A DNA stretch of 64,000 nucleotides, from contig CM077115.1 of NCBI GenBank assembly GCA_039619475.1, positions 515,364,815 to 515,428,814 of the forward strand. Reading direction: 5' to 3'. The number at the start of each line of letters is the position of its first letter. The stretch's first letter is position 1. The position numbers and the translations under genes are program-made. The stretch comes from Icerya purchasi. Lineage: Eukaryota > Arthropoda > Insecta > Hemiptera > Monophlebidae. A model generated the notes under the pieces. It did not search any database. It was not told the DNA's origin and saw nothing but the letters and a program-made list of their open reading frames with translations. This document shows positions 33,827-45,773 of this stretch, piece by piece.

Positions 33827-36485
33827 AAAATTTAAAAATTGTTACATGGAATGCCAATGGTATTCTAAACCATACAAATGAAATTCAAATGTATATTACG
33901 CAATCCAATGTAGATATATTATTAATTTCAGAAACACACTTAATAAGCTCTAGATTTGCTAATTTCTTGGGATATGACTCATATTTCACTAACCACCCTG
34001 ATGGCACTGCACACGGTGGCACAGGAGTTATAATAAAAAAAAGTATCAAACATCATGTACTAAGGAAATATGAGCATAATTACCTACAAGCCACAACTGT
34101 AGTCATAGACAGAAAGGAAAAAAGTAATATTACCATCTCAGCGATTTATTGCCCTCCAAGACACATTATCACTAAAGCGCAGTTTAATGAATTCTTAAAG
34201 ACGCTAGGTGACGCATATATAATTGGAGGAGACTTTAATGCAAAAAACATTTATTTTGGATCAAGATTAACTGTCCCCCGAGGTAAACAGTTAAAACTGG
34301 CCTTTGATGAAAACAGGTGCACGGTATACTCCACGGGGTCTCCAACATACTGGCCTACTGATCCGTGTAAGGTTCCGGACTTACTAGATTTTTTTGTGGT
34401 TAAAGGACTGCCAACAAACTACATTGATACGTGTAATGATAGTAGCCTATCATCCGACCACACACCAGTGGTACTCACCATAAGCGAAAAAATTATAAGA
34501 AAAACATGCAGACCGAAATTATACAATAAACAAACAGATTGGGATCAATTTCGTGAAATATTAGAAAATAGGATAAATTTAAAAATCCCTCTCAAGACCA
34601 CGGATCATATAGAACTAGCAGTGGAATACTTCACAAAAATAGTACAAGAAGCAGCTTGGACAGCCACGCCAAATAATAGTATACATCAACCAGTTATATT
34701 CTATCCTGCAGAAATTAAGAAAGAAGTAGCTTTAAAACGGAAACTAAGGAAAATATGGCAAACACATCGCAACCCAATACACAAAACCAGGCTAAATAAT
34801 CAAACAAAACGTGTTAAGCATTTATTACAGAACTTAAAAAATAAATCATTTAAAGATTATTTGATAAATTTGTCACCTCTTCAACAAAATAATTACTCTC
34901 TCTGGAAAGCAGCAAAAAGATTAAAAAGACCAACAGAAATATCACATCCGATAAGAAACTCAAATGGAAAATGGGCTCGATGTGATCAAGAAAAGGCAGA
35001 AGAATTTGGTGACTACTTAGCTAATGTATTTCAACCTCACTCTGGAACAGATTGTTTACCGTCACTCCTGTGTAACATAAATCAAAGCAACAATATTAAA
35101 ATTACATCTCCTGGCGAAATCAAATCAATAATCAAAACTATGAACCCAAATAAGGCTCCTGGGTATGACTTAATAACTTCAAAAATACTAAAAGAGTTAC
35201 CACGGAAAGGATTAATTCTGTTGACCTACATTTTTAATGCTATAATTCGTATAAGATATTTTCCTCTTCAGCTTAAATTTTCACAAGTTGTTATGATCAA
35301 AAAACCCCAAAAACCTGCTGAAGAACTTGCATCGTATCGTCCAATAGCACTACTTCCTGTTCTCTCAAAATTATATGAAAAACTATTACTAAAAAGAATG
35401 AAGCCATTCTTAAACGACAGAAATTTGATACCCGAGCACCAGTTTGGATTTCGAATGGGGCATGGTACTATAGAGCAAGTACATCGCATAGTCAACATAA
35501 TAGAAGAATCCTTAGAAACCAAAAAAGTATGTGATGCTGTATTCCTTGATATTAAACAAGCGTTCGACAAAGTATGGCACGAGGGATTACTGCATAAAAT
35601 TCACTGCAACCTCCCATACCAATTCTTTGAATTATTAAAATCCTACTTAAGTGAAAGGTATTTTTCTGTTAAATACGGGGAAGCAGAATCGGAGCTCCAC
35701 CAGATCCAAGCAGGTGTGCCGCAGGGCAGTATACTGGGACCAGTACTATACTTAATAAACACTTCCGATATTCCTGTTCCAGCTGAAACAGAAATGGCCA
35801 CTTTTGCAGATGACACTGCAATTTTATGTACAGGCACCTCAGTAGAAACTATCAATAATAATCTGCAATCAGCTGTCAATAGTTTGTCAACATGGTTCAA
35901 ACGATGGCGTATAGTGATCAATGAGGATAAATCTGCGCATATAACGTTTACAAATAAGAAGAACTGTAATATATCGGATATTTATATTAACAGTAAGGTT
36001 ATACCTATTAAAGAAACAGTAAAATACCTCGGAATTCACTTAGATAAAAAATTAACTTGGAAGACACACATAGAAAAGAAAAGGAATGAAATGAACTTGA
36101 AATATAGAAACCTACTGTGGCTTTTGCGAAGGAAATCAGAACTGTCCCTGGAAAACAAAGTACTACTATATAAACAAATATTGAAACCAATCTGGACATA
36201 CGGATGTCAACTTTGGGGATGTGCTAAGCCGAGTAACATTGCGCAGATACAACGTTTCCAAAATAAAATCCTGAGAGAAATTACAGATGCCCCGTAGTGT
36301 ACATTACCAATCATACATTACATACAGATCTGCATATAAGTACAATCAGTGAAGAAATCAAAAAAGCTGCAAAACTGTACGGTCGAAAATTAGGACGCCA
36401 CACAAATAGTCCGGCCGTTGCATTACTAGATAATTCCAATGAAATCAGACGCTTGAAGCGGATGAAGCCAACGGACTTACTATAG
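33823..36485 (+). pseudogene. Jockey-type ORF2: endonuclease plus reverse transcriptase
   Basis: 824 codons are open from the ATG at 33823. The APE-type endonuclease begins at once (IVTWNANGI), with SETH, GGDFNAK (about residue 134) and SSDHTPV (about 210). The RT follows: MNPNKAPGYDLI, SYRPIALLPVLSKLYEK, HQFGFR, VFLDIKQAFDKVWH, GVPQGSILGPVLYLI and catalytic FADDTAIL (about 660). A TAG at 36295-36297, next to a 2-base shift, cuts off about 60 C-terminal residues, which continue as YITNHTLHTDL in the frame ending at 36485. The main enzymatic domains look intact; loss of the tail may or may not abolish activity. Confidence 0.93.
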
Positions 36486-37480
36486 GATTCAAATATATTA
36501 AGCCGGATACCAGATGAAACTCATATCGCTGGATAGGAGTTTCCACAAATTATCACCACTTACACGCCAAGTGCTAGATAGCCCACAAGGCTAGTCGCAC
36601 ACTCGCGGAACAAAAAAAAAAAAAAAAAATACCCGTATATTTCTCTAGTTTGAAACATCCGGATTTCCAACTTTAAAACTGGACCCTCGGGGCCACGAAA
36701 GCTGGAAATTTTGTAAAAAAATATTTTTTTTTACGGGCATGCGATATATCGATGGAAAGATCGCTATTTGTCCGGAACGAAACCGAATTTCATTTCCTTA
36801 ACGAAACTTTCAAAGTTGCCGTAAAGTTCAAAAAAGCGCGAAAAATGACGAGTCCCCCCCCTAGCGCCGCGAATATTACCGATAAAAATTTTGAACACGG
36901 TTAAAAAGATGCGCTTCGACGTATATTTCTCTAGTTTGGAACATCCGAGTTTCCAGCTTTAAAATTGGACCCTCGGGGCACCGAAAGCTCGAGATTTTGG
37001 AAAAAAATATTTTTTTTCTTGGACTTGTGATATATCATTAGAAAGACCTCTATTAGTCGGGAACGAAACCGAATCTCATTTTCTTAACCAAATTTTAAAA
37101 GTTGCGTTAAAGCTCAAGAAATCGCGGGACCTAATGTTTAGTCCCTTTGTTTGCGGCGACCTAAAATTGTTGAACAAGGTTGGAAATATGTCCATCCACC
37201 TATATTTCACTGGTTTGGAATATCCAGGTTGCCAGTCTTAAAATTGCACCCTCGGGGCGCCGAAAGCTCGAAAGTTTAGGAATTTTTTTTTTTCGTAGGC
37301 GTGTGCTGTATGGTCAGAATGGTCAATATTTTTCTGGAGTTAAACCGTATTTCATTTTTTTAGCGATACTTTCAAATAGCCGAAAAGTTTGAAATAGCTC
37401 GATGACTGACATGTGGCCCCCTGTTTGCATTGTAATTATTGTACCTAAAATTTTCAAACGTGAGTGAAAATATGCTCATT

Positions 37481-38394
37481 CTAACATGTCTGCTATAGTT
37501 TATTTAAACTTTCGTGAATATATCTAAAAATTTTTTTTTTAAATCTTTAATGAATTAAAAGTACGTAAAGGAAATAATTATAAATATTTCTATAAGTTTT
37601 TTAAACAGTTTACGTGCTCATTGTATTTTAAATAAAATTTTTAAAAGCCGGGAGTACGATTATATATTTATGGAATTATAATAGGGAGCGTTTTTAAAAA
37701 TTCTGACATAGTTTAAAATATACTTGAGTATAAGGAAAAATTGAGAAAACCAAACAATTTTTACCAAAAAAAAATAATTTGGGAAATATAATCGTCACAC
37801 GAAAAATCTTTATGACACCATAATCGTTGTGTTGAAGATAGTTGGAAAACGTTAAAACGCGTTCGAATGGCTGGAATAGGTGGGTCAAAGGTCAAAACGA
37901 AGAAATTCGGCATTCGAGGCGCTGACGGTCTGTCTACGGTGGTACAAGGGGTTGAATATGGTATTTTGTGATGGGCAAGGGGAGGATGGTTGGTAGAATA
38001 TTAACAGAGAACGATCATTATTATTATTATCATGTTATCGCCTGTGACGCCACTGCATGGCTCAGTGAGAAGGACATTTTTCTCCATCACACTCCCTCCA
38101 GAAGTAATAATTTAAATTATTCGGGTTGGGATAGGTCTAGCTGGTTCAATTTTAATCAAGACCGTACATGGGCCCTCCACGAAAATTTCATCGAAATCGG
38201 TTAAGCACATTACAAATACACGTGTCCTACAGTTTAATATATAAAGATAATCGTGTCTGAGTCTTCTTTTTCGACATGCTCTCTTTCGTTCTTTCAACAA
38301 TATATTTGTTAACAGTTCAATCGTGTTAACTATGACGCCTTTAATAACATAAACAAAGCTTTTGTCGGGAACGTGCACTTACCGATACATTTAT
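37481..38394. other. Stretch between array B and arm C
   Basis: AT-rich at first. At 37960-38240 is a less AT-rich block with GAAAATTTCATCGAAATCGG, a phrase seen in many insect non-autonomous elements. No gene is called; the short frame 37968-38204 is judged non-coding. Confidence 0.4.
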
Positions 38395-38652
38395 ATCAGC
38401 CAATATACGAAAGGAACGGACTCACTGCATCATTGGTTAGGCCTTACGCCCGGTTGATGAAAAACAGATTCGAATAGTGTTCCGATTTTTTAAACAATTT
38501 AACGCACTATGCCCATTGCAAACACGTTTATCGATTCATTTTTTTTTCAAGTACAGATTTAAACAGGGTAACAGCTAGTAAATAAATAAAAAAAATGTTT
38601 GATAATGGTCTAACGTATTGAGATAGTCGAAAGAAAAAACTGAATCATTAAA
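38395..38652 (+). repeat. Arm C
   Basis: Inverted relative to C' at 41312-41490. Shared blocks: GAAAGGAACGGACTCAC, GATGAAAAACAGATTCG, AATTTAACGCA and ATGGTCTAACGTATTGAGA. C holds ~75 bases (about 38502-38577) that C' lacks. It ends at TTAAA (38648-38652), where arm A' begins. Confidence 0.8.
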
Positions 38653-39310
38653 AAATCATCTGAGTAGAACGACAGTCTTCGTCATATCGCGGAACTATAC
38701 CGACCTTTTTTGTGTAAAATAACCAGTTCGTCTCGCAACCGAAAGAAGTTTGATGCAACAAGGTGTCGGTAACCAAATCGCTTCGAAATTCGGTTTTCTA
38801 ATTAGTGACATTTACAAAATCGTAAACTATAATTTCGATTACCGTGTCTCCCCTTCCCGTTCAACGATAATACAGGACGGATTTAGCAACGTACACCAAC
38901 TTGCCAGCAGGGAACACCAACATTGTAGCAGCCGCAGCAGAGTGATACGTAGAATTTATATTATTTCTAATTAATCGTTTTTGCATGTTTTCGTTTATGT
39001 ATTTATTACCCGTCTGTAACGGTCGGCCATTCAAGAAAGATAGGTGTAAGGATTAATAAAAGTATACATTTTAAAAAATCATAAAACCTTAATATTAGTA
39101 TTATTAAATCTAGACCAATTATTTTTTTAAATTAAAGAAAAAAGGATTTAACGAAATATTATATATTCATTTTTCTGCATAATCGTTACATTGCACTTAA
39201 AATCAGTCTAAGTCTTCGATTAAAATTCTTTTTTTGCTTTACCGTTAATTATTATTAAAAAATATCTATGAAATTGATTAAAATATTAAATTAAAATAAT
39301 AAAATAAAAA
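38653..39310 (+). repeat. Arm A': upstream flank of the Ulp1-like gene
   Basis: This 5' flank is the counterpart of arm A (29130-29813 and 31670-31707) in inverted orientation. It must contain any promoter of the protease gene; no TATA box could be singled out in the AT-rich final 200 bases. It holds the empty GTTCCGC site for the P-type insertion. Confidence 0.75.
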
Positions 39311-40033
39311 ATGGCAGTTTATTCAAATAAATTTTCTTACATACTAAATAATGAATGTTATGTAGATGACGATATTGTTGGCACGTTTCATGAAATATTA
39401 AGTTTGAAAACACAATATCAACCAAGAAATGTATATAATTTATTAAACTCGGATTTACATCGATACATAATTCCTGTAAACATTAATGACGATCATTTGC
39501 AAATAATGTACAGACAAAACAATAAAGGGACTCTGATGACGGATGTGGGTCACTGGGTATGTGTTTATTATTCAAATCGCAAAATTAGTATTTACGATAG
39601 TATGTATTCTGATGTATCGTCTCATCTCGCTGAGTCATTACGAATATTGTTCCCTTTTAATCCACCCGTCGATTTTCCAAAGGTTCAAAAACAAACAAAT
39701 GGTTATGACTGTGGAATATTTGCTATATGTTTTGCAACTTCTCTGGCGATGAATTTTGATCCTGTAGAAGTACAGTATTGTACAAACCAAATGCGTTCAC
39801 ATTTACTCAGAATAATACATTATAATAATTTGGAATTGTTCCCATGTAATCATCATCATAAAACATTAAATAAATCAGACATTAATTTTCGGAAATCAGA
39901 AAGACTAAAAGAGCAAGGATGCAAGGGAAATAAACCAATTTCAAATAAAAATACCAGTGCAGACATGAAGGAAAAAGGAGGAAAAGTACAAGAAAATTCT
40001 GATGGTAAATTAAACAAGTTCAGTCAAGCATGA
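39311..40033 (+). CDS. Ulp1/C48-type cysteine protease, intact, in an inverted-repeat element
   Basis: 240 codons, ATG to TGA, no breaks. The central region has the order of a Ulp1-like (SUMO/NEDD8-type) cysteine protease: GHWVCVYY with His81, ISIYDSMY with Asp96, QTNGYDCGIFAIC with Gln128 and Cys134, a complete H-D-Q-C set. The last ~60 residues are charged and Lys/Asn-rich, likely disordered. At 240 residues it is about the size of a bare protease domain plus tail. It lies within nested inverted repeats, with its 5' start duplicated at 29130 and its last eight codons inside arm D. It may be an element-borne protease; a captured host gene is the alternative. Its substrate is unknown. Confidence 0.85.
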   Translation: MAVYSNKFSYILNNECYVDDDIVGTFHEILSLKTQYQPRNVYNLLNSDLHRYIIPVNINDDHLQIMYRQNNKGTLMTDVGHWVCVYYSNRKISIYDSMYSDVSSHLAESLRILFPFNPPVDFPKVQKQTNGYDCGIFAICFATSLAMNFDPVEVQYCTNQMRSHLLRIIHYNNLELFPCNHHHKTLNKSDINFRKSERLKEQGCKGNKPISNKNTSADMKEKGGKVQENSDGKLNKFSQA

Positions 40034-40356
40034 GGTTTCATGCGCTGAGGATTCCGTATGTTAAGTTAAAGATAACCATAATTTTCATTTACATAATACT
40101 AAATTCAAAACAACAATAATTCCAAAACAAATATTTTCAGTCCAGTTCTTATTCGCGCATCACGCAGTGTCATCATATTTTACTGCAAAAAAAATAAATT
40201 CTAATAAATAAACGCTATTTAGTCTTAGATTTTTTTAAGGATTAATTATATCACGTAGACTAAAACATTTTAGTACCAATAAATATTTAAAAATTTGTAA
40301 CTGTACTTGTTTGTTTTTCAAACTTCTATATAGTTATATTTGAATACTATTACTTA
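40010..40356 (+). repeat. Arm D (347 bp)
   Basis: The exact span pairs base for base with 40966-41312 in inverted orientation with only a few mismatches (for example A/G near 40205). It includes the last eight codons and stop of the Ulp1-like gene and the motif AGGATTCCGTA at 40048. Confidence 0.93.
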
Positions 40357-40965
40357 AACCACCTTCCTCGTTTGTCACTATTTATTAGATTACTATACTG
40401 AGAAATTAATTTCTCAACCGGTGATCAAATAAAATAGTATGCAGAGGTCACCGCGAGCAGGTGAGGATAGATGTTGGTACTGAGAGGATAAATAGAACTA
40501 TACAATCCTATATTTTACGCTTCAAGTACCTTTTGACCTCCACCCCCTTCCCCCCAGATAAACGTCATATTATATTACTTCCTATTCCCAAGAAATTAAT
40601 TGTGGAGACAGTACTAATGACTAGTAAATTCAACAAATTTAATAAATTCACAATACAAGAGGTTAACAGTCGTAAAAATAATATTAATTTGTATTTTAGA
40701 AAATAATTATGATTAACAATTATACCTACATTTTCAAATTGCAAAACAGAATTAATGGGACCTAATAAACTTAACTGGATGGGAACATTCGCTCTCTTCA
40801 ATTAAAGTTTAACTCATTGAAGAAACATCAATGTGCGACAAACGATTACCCATCGATCACGACGTTCATCGGATGACCAGGAAAAAAGGATAAGCCCGCG
40901 CCTTCGAAAGATATATCTATTTATATGCAATAATTTTCGCAGCTGAGCAATTTTATAGGCATCAC
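40357..40965. other. 609-bp centre of the D palindrome
   Basis: Unique sequence between the D arms. It contains a CCACCCCCTTCCCCCCAG pyrimidine tract near 40542 and a short AAATT-rich repeat at 40625-40650. No gene is recognised; an open frame at 40461-40706 is unconvincing. Confidence 0.5.
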
Positions 40966-41312
40966 TAAGTAATAGTATTCAAATATAACTATATAGAAGT
41001 TTGAAAAACAAACAAGTACAGTTACAAATTTTTAAATATTTATTGGTACTAAAATGTTTTAGTCTACGTGATATAATTAATCCTTAAAAAAATCTAAGAC
41101 TAAATAGCGTTTATCTATTAGAATTTATTTTTTTTGCAGTAAAATATGATGACACTGCGTGATGCGCGAAAAAGAACTGGACTGAAAATATTTGTTTTGG
41201 AATTATTGTTGTTTTGAATTTAGTATTATGTAAATGAAAATTATGGTTATCTTTAACTTAACATACGGAATCCTCAGCGCATGAAACCTCATGCTTGACT
41301 GAACTTGTTTAA
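40966..41312 (-). repeat. Arm D' (347 bp)
   Basis: Inverted partner of 40010-40356. It joins arm C' directly at TTAAA (complement at 41308-41312), lacking the A' and protease sequence present on the other side. Confidence 0.93.
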
Positions 41313-41490
41313 CAATTCGGTTCTTTCTTTCGACTCTCTCAATACGTTAGACCATTATTAAATATTATTTTATTATTTATTTACTGGCATATTTTGCGTT
41401 AAATTGTTTAACAAATCGAAATACTATTCGCATCTGTTTTTCATCAGGCGGACGTACCACCTAAACAATGATCCGGTGAGTCCGTTCCTT
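41313..41490 (-). repeat. Arm C'
   Basis: Inverted counterpart of arm C, similar through the GAGTCCGTTCCTTTC block near 41476-41490 and then diverging. Confidence 0.8.
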
Positions 41491-42124
41491 TCATTACAGT
41501 TCATAGCAACACTAACACAAGTCGTAATGAAAATAACCAAACCGAAACCTGCGATCTCATTCCGTTTCTTAGCCCTCGTACCAACACTACTAATGCAAAT
41601 TATAACGATCCGAACCAAATTCTAAAAACCGCTGCAGTCTAGTACTCCGATAAAGCCAAAACAAAAATAACACCGATTTACAGCCTGCTTATTATTCCAT
41701 GAATTCAAGAAACCTACTTAAAACAAAACCAACATTTAAAACTAAAAAACTATAAGATCTCGAATCAAATCCGGTGCTTGCTGGTTGTGCGCATGAGGGA
41801 GTAATATTAGTTGTTCGTGCGGATATTAACTTTCAACGGATAATGCTACCAAGCAGTCGAAATTCGTACACTAGCTCCACCTTCAATCGGTACCATATAT
41901 CTTCCCCTAAGTCAGCAAGTAAAACCAGGAGATATACAAAAATTGGCTCGCCTCAAAGGGAGCCTCTAAACATAATTCCGAACCGTATTTCAAAACTTTT
42001 AAAGTTGCCGAAAAGTTCAAACAGTCCCTTCCCCCTAGCGCCGCGAGTATTGCAGTTAAAAATTTTGAACACGGTTAAACATATACGCTTCGACGTACAT
42101 TTCTCAAGTTTGCAATATTAAGGG
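41491..42124. other. Spacer and one array unit in left-arm orientation
   Basis: 41491-41935 shows nothing recognisable. From about 41940 a B-type unit appears in the same orientation as the left array (GCGCCGCGAGTATTGCAG near 42041), then the orientation flips near 42120. Confidence 0.6.
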
Positions 42125-45100
42125 TTGAAAGTTTCGTTAAGGATAATCTTTCCATCGATATATCACTTGACCGGAAAAAAAAAATATTATTTTTGAAACG
42201 TTCGAGCTTTCGGCAACTAAGGGTCCGATTTTAAATTTTGAACCCGGATGTTCAAAAGTAAAGAAATAAACAGGAACGCGCATTTTTTTAACCTTGTTCA
42301 AAATCTTGAACTACAATGCATAAACTATAAGCGAGGCTCCACGTCATTTTTCACGATTTTTGGAACTTTTAGTAAACTTTCAACGTTTCGTTAAGAAAAT
42401 GAAATACAGGGCTGTTCCTGAAAAGTAGCGCTCTTTCCAATTATGATACCTTTGAAAAAGTTTTTTATTAAAAAATTTCGAACTTTTAGAGCCTCAAGGC
42501 ACTAATTTTAAAGTTGGAAACTTAGACGTTCCAAACCAGAAAAATATACGTGGATGCCTATATTTTCTACTTTCCTCAAAATTTTTAGCTATAATACTCG
42601 CGTCACAAATCAGTTCTCGCGCTTTTTCGAACTTCCCAGCAACTTTCAAATTCCGCTAAGAAAATGAAATACGGTGTGTCGTTCCTAACATACAGCGATA
42701 TTTCTAATGATATATTACAAGTCTGGGAAAAAAAACATTTTTTTTTTTCAAAATTTTGAACTTTTGTCGCCTTATGGGTCTAATTTTAAAGCTAGAAATC
42801 CGAATGTTCCAAAATAGAGAAATATAGGTGGCTACGCATATTTTCAACAGCGTTCAAAATTTTTAGCTGTAATACTCGCGGCGCTAGGGAGGGGAGATAC
42901 GTCATTTTCGCGCTTTTTTTACTTCTCGGCAACATCGAAACTTTCATTGAGAAAATGAAATACAGGTTCGTTCCCGGCAGGTAACGATGTATCACAAGCC
43001 TGGGGAAAAAAAATTTTCTCCAAAATTTCGAGCTTCGGCACTCCGAAGGTGTTTCATTTTAAATCTGGAGAGCTGAATGACTCAAACCAGGGTAATAATA
43101 TACGTGGATTCGCACATTTTATACCTTATTCCAAATTTATAGCTATAATACTCGCGTCGCAAAGAGGGGGCTATAAATTAGAGCTCGCGCTTTTTTTAAA
43201 CTTTTCGGCAACTTTCGAAGTTTCGATAAGAAAATGAAATACGGTTTCGTTCGCAACATATAGCGATATTTCTAATGATATATTACAAGCCTGGGAAAAA
43301 AATATTTTTTTTTCAAAATTTTGAGCTTTGGGCTCCTTGAGGGTCTAATTTTAAAGTTGGAAATCCGGATGTTTCAAATTAGAGAAATATACAGGGATCG
43401 CGCGTATTTTTAACCGCGTTTAAAAGTTTTTGCTGTAATACTCGCGGCGCTAGGAAGGGACGTCATTTTTTGGACTTTTTTGAACTTTTCGCAGTGGCGG
43501 CTCGTTCATGTGTTCACATTCGCACGTGAACACCCTGGATTCAATTTAAAAAAAGTAGAATCCAATGTTTTTATTTATATTTATTATTTATATATCACTA
43601 TTAGTAAAATTAATGTTAAAAAGAAATTGATTTTACATTTTTAAAAAGTAATTAAGTTATGTCCGGAATTCTTTTAGTGTGAAGGCTACTTGTAGCACGT
43701 GCGATCGAAAACCGTGTAAGTACAATGTAGTAGTGTGTCAGAAAGATAAAAATGATGTTGTGTTAGTGCATGTGTTATATAGGCTTGATGGAGCACACTC
43801 GAATTGTGAACCAAACGATAGGCGTTGTTCTCGCAAGATTATATTTTGTAGGTGGGCAGTACTTTAATGAAGTGAATTTGATTATAAACAGAATTAATCG
43901 ATAAATTTTCATAAAACGATTATATGTTTACATTTTGTTTTGCTGTTTATAACCATATTTGAATTTTGAAGGAAATAAAGTTTGATTAGAGCATATTTAT
44001 GTGCTTATTTTTACTTTTATTTTATAAGAAAAGCGTATAATTGCACCTATATTATATCGATTGTGTTATTGTGTTGCATACATATACAAGTTAGTACAAT
44101 ATTGTACATTTAAAAACAGTTATGTGTTTAAAATTACCGTGATTCTATTTGTCAATTTCCAAATATTGAAATACAGTAAAAATTGGTTACAACGGCATAC
44201 CAATTAGCATTTAGCTTTGAAAGATTTATGCAGATGAATTTAACAAAAACATCATCCTTAATCTTTTTCAATGAAGAAATGAAATTTATATAAACAGAAC
44301 AGATATACCGTTATTTTTTGTTCTGTTTATTTTGTTAGTGTGACATGTAAAATGCTTATTATAAATATAACATTGATGAAAACCTGTGGTAAGACCATTG
44401 CAAAAAATATTAGAAAAAGATTACTATACTTACTTTATTATAATAAAAAAGTCGAAAAATTACAAATTTCTTCAAAAGTAAGAAAATATCAAACCACTTC
44501 CGTTTTGGTACAGTTTCTTTTCTCTTACTCGTGCTTTGTACTGATTTGTTTTTTTATTATACTTTTATGTACAAAAAAGAAAGTGTGTGTTTGTGTTTTT
44601 GACTAAGAAATATCTGTAGTTATAATTATAAATAAATGATTGCTTATTCAGCGTAATTTACGCCATAAAATATTTCGTGTCATTTTCGTAACGAACTGTT
44701 CATTAGTAGTAAATTTTGAACATTAAAAAATTATAATGCTTTATTTGATATGGGATATAACGACCAGATTATTCAGCTTTTTGAATGTTTTTATAACTAA
44801 TTTCTACTGTATCTTATAATTTGTCATTTTATTATATTCTTGTTGGTGAGACATGCATTATGTAAAACTGATACTGTTCAAAATGTTGGCTGGATATTTT
44901 AGCATAAAAATGTAATTGTTTTTCTTTTTAAGCAAATTCAAAATAATTGTAATAATTGATAAATTAAAATAATGATAAAATATAAATATTACATAGACTT
45001 AGAAAACAATAACAACCAACATTTTGCAAAATTTTAACCTTTGTTTGTTTTTTATTGTACTTAAATAAAAATATGTAACGAGTTTTCACAGTTCATATTA

Positions 45101-45169
45101 TTAAAATTAAAATTTTTGTTAGAAACCACATCACTTTTAAAAATACTAATAACGTTTTGAATATGTATA

Positions 45170-45431
45170 CAAGGGCGTCGCCAGCCGATGAGCCAGGGAG
45201 GGGGGCAAGATGATAGAAAGAGGATATGAGTTATAGGAAAAATAAAATTTATAAGTTGTAAAGGCTTAATATTTTATTAAACAAGAATAAAATCCTAATT
45301 AAAACATAAGTTTTCCAAATTGTCCATGATTACGCGCCTAGGAATACTCATCAATGCCAGTTGATTAAAAAGTTTCAAGGCTCCAGGGGGGGGCAGTTGC
45401 CCCTCCCTGCCCCATGCTGGCGACGCCCATG
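45170..45431 (+). mobile_element. hAT MITE (CAAGGGCGTCGCCAGC family), copy 1
   Basis: 262 bp with ends CAAGGGCGTCGCCAGC / GCTGGCGACGCCCATG and an exact TATGTATA duplication (45162-45169, 45432-45439). Non-coding. Nested in the hAT at 43492-45925. Confidence 0.95.
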
Positions 45432-45557
45432 TATGTATACACAGTCGATCATTGGGAACAGAGTTTAGTTTTTAATGATGGACCGCATATATTCATTCGA
45501 ATATTTTCAATAGTGACGTAGTTTCTACCAAAAATTGTAATTTTCTTAAGGATAAAA

Positions 45558-45773
45558 GTGCTAATTATATTCTTACTGAGTTTTTCGACACTAAAACGAA
45601 TTAAAACATTTTTACGTAGCACAATGTGTGAAGACAGGTTAAATGCTGTAGCTATGTTATCAATTGAAAAACAAATGTTCCACAATATTCCTAACTTTCA
45701 TAAAACTGTTATAGATTTTTTTTCTTTGAAGAAAGATAGAAGAATCGATTTAGTTTACAAGGCTTTTAACTGA
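45558..45773 (+). pseudogene. hAT transposase C-terminal fragment
   Basis: 71 codons with the hATC-type end LSFSTLKRIKTFLRSTMCED then RLNAVAMLSIEK and KDRRIDLVYKAFN, a pattern of zf-MYM/TTF-type hAT transposases. The rest of the enzyme is missing, so the element depends on a relative for movement. Confidence 0.8.

Larger units (their letters stand above)
32188..36628 (+). mobile_element. Full-length jockey-type LINE
   Basis: 4441 bp with a 14-bp target duplication ATACCCGTATATTT (32174-32187 and 36629-36642), a short 5' UTR, two ORFs, and a poly-A tail at 36612-36628. The insertion lies inside array B. Full 5' structure, a clear duplication and only two visible coding lesions suggest a recent arrival. 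Confidence 0.95.
31741..37480 (+). repeat. Array B (left): ~280-bp tandem units, split by the jockey LINE
   Basis: Outside the LINE (31741-32187 and 36629-37480) the sequence consists of diverged ~280-288-bp units. Anchor motifs such as GCGAATATTACCGATAAAAA and ATATTTCTCTAGTTTG recur near 32140, 36883 and 37170. The first part (31741-32090) is a distinct block that reappears inverted at 45930-46270. Units are inverted relative to array B' at 42125-46270. Confidence 0.75.

Noticed and set aside
38575..38579. CTAG+T preceded by GGGTAACAG, resembling a Helitron 3' end
   Set aside because: No terminal hairpin and no matching 5' end; it lies in a ~75-bp segment that differs between arms C and C' and may be a chance match.
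42125..43491. Regularly spaced repeats that might suggest a CRISPR array
   Set aside because: The units are ~280 bp, diverged along their whole length, and lie in eukaryotic DNA; they are tandem units of an element arm.
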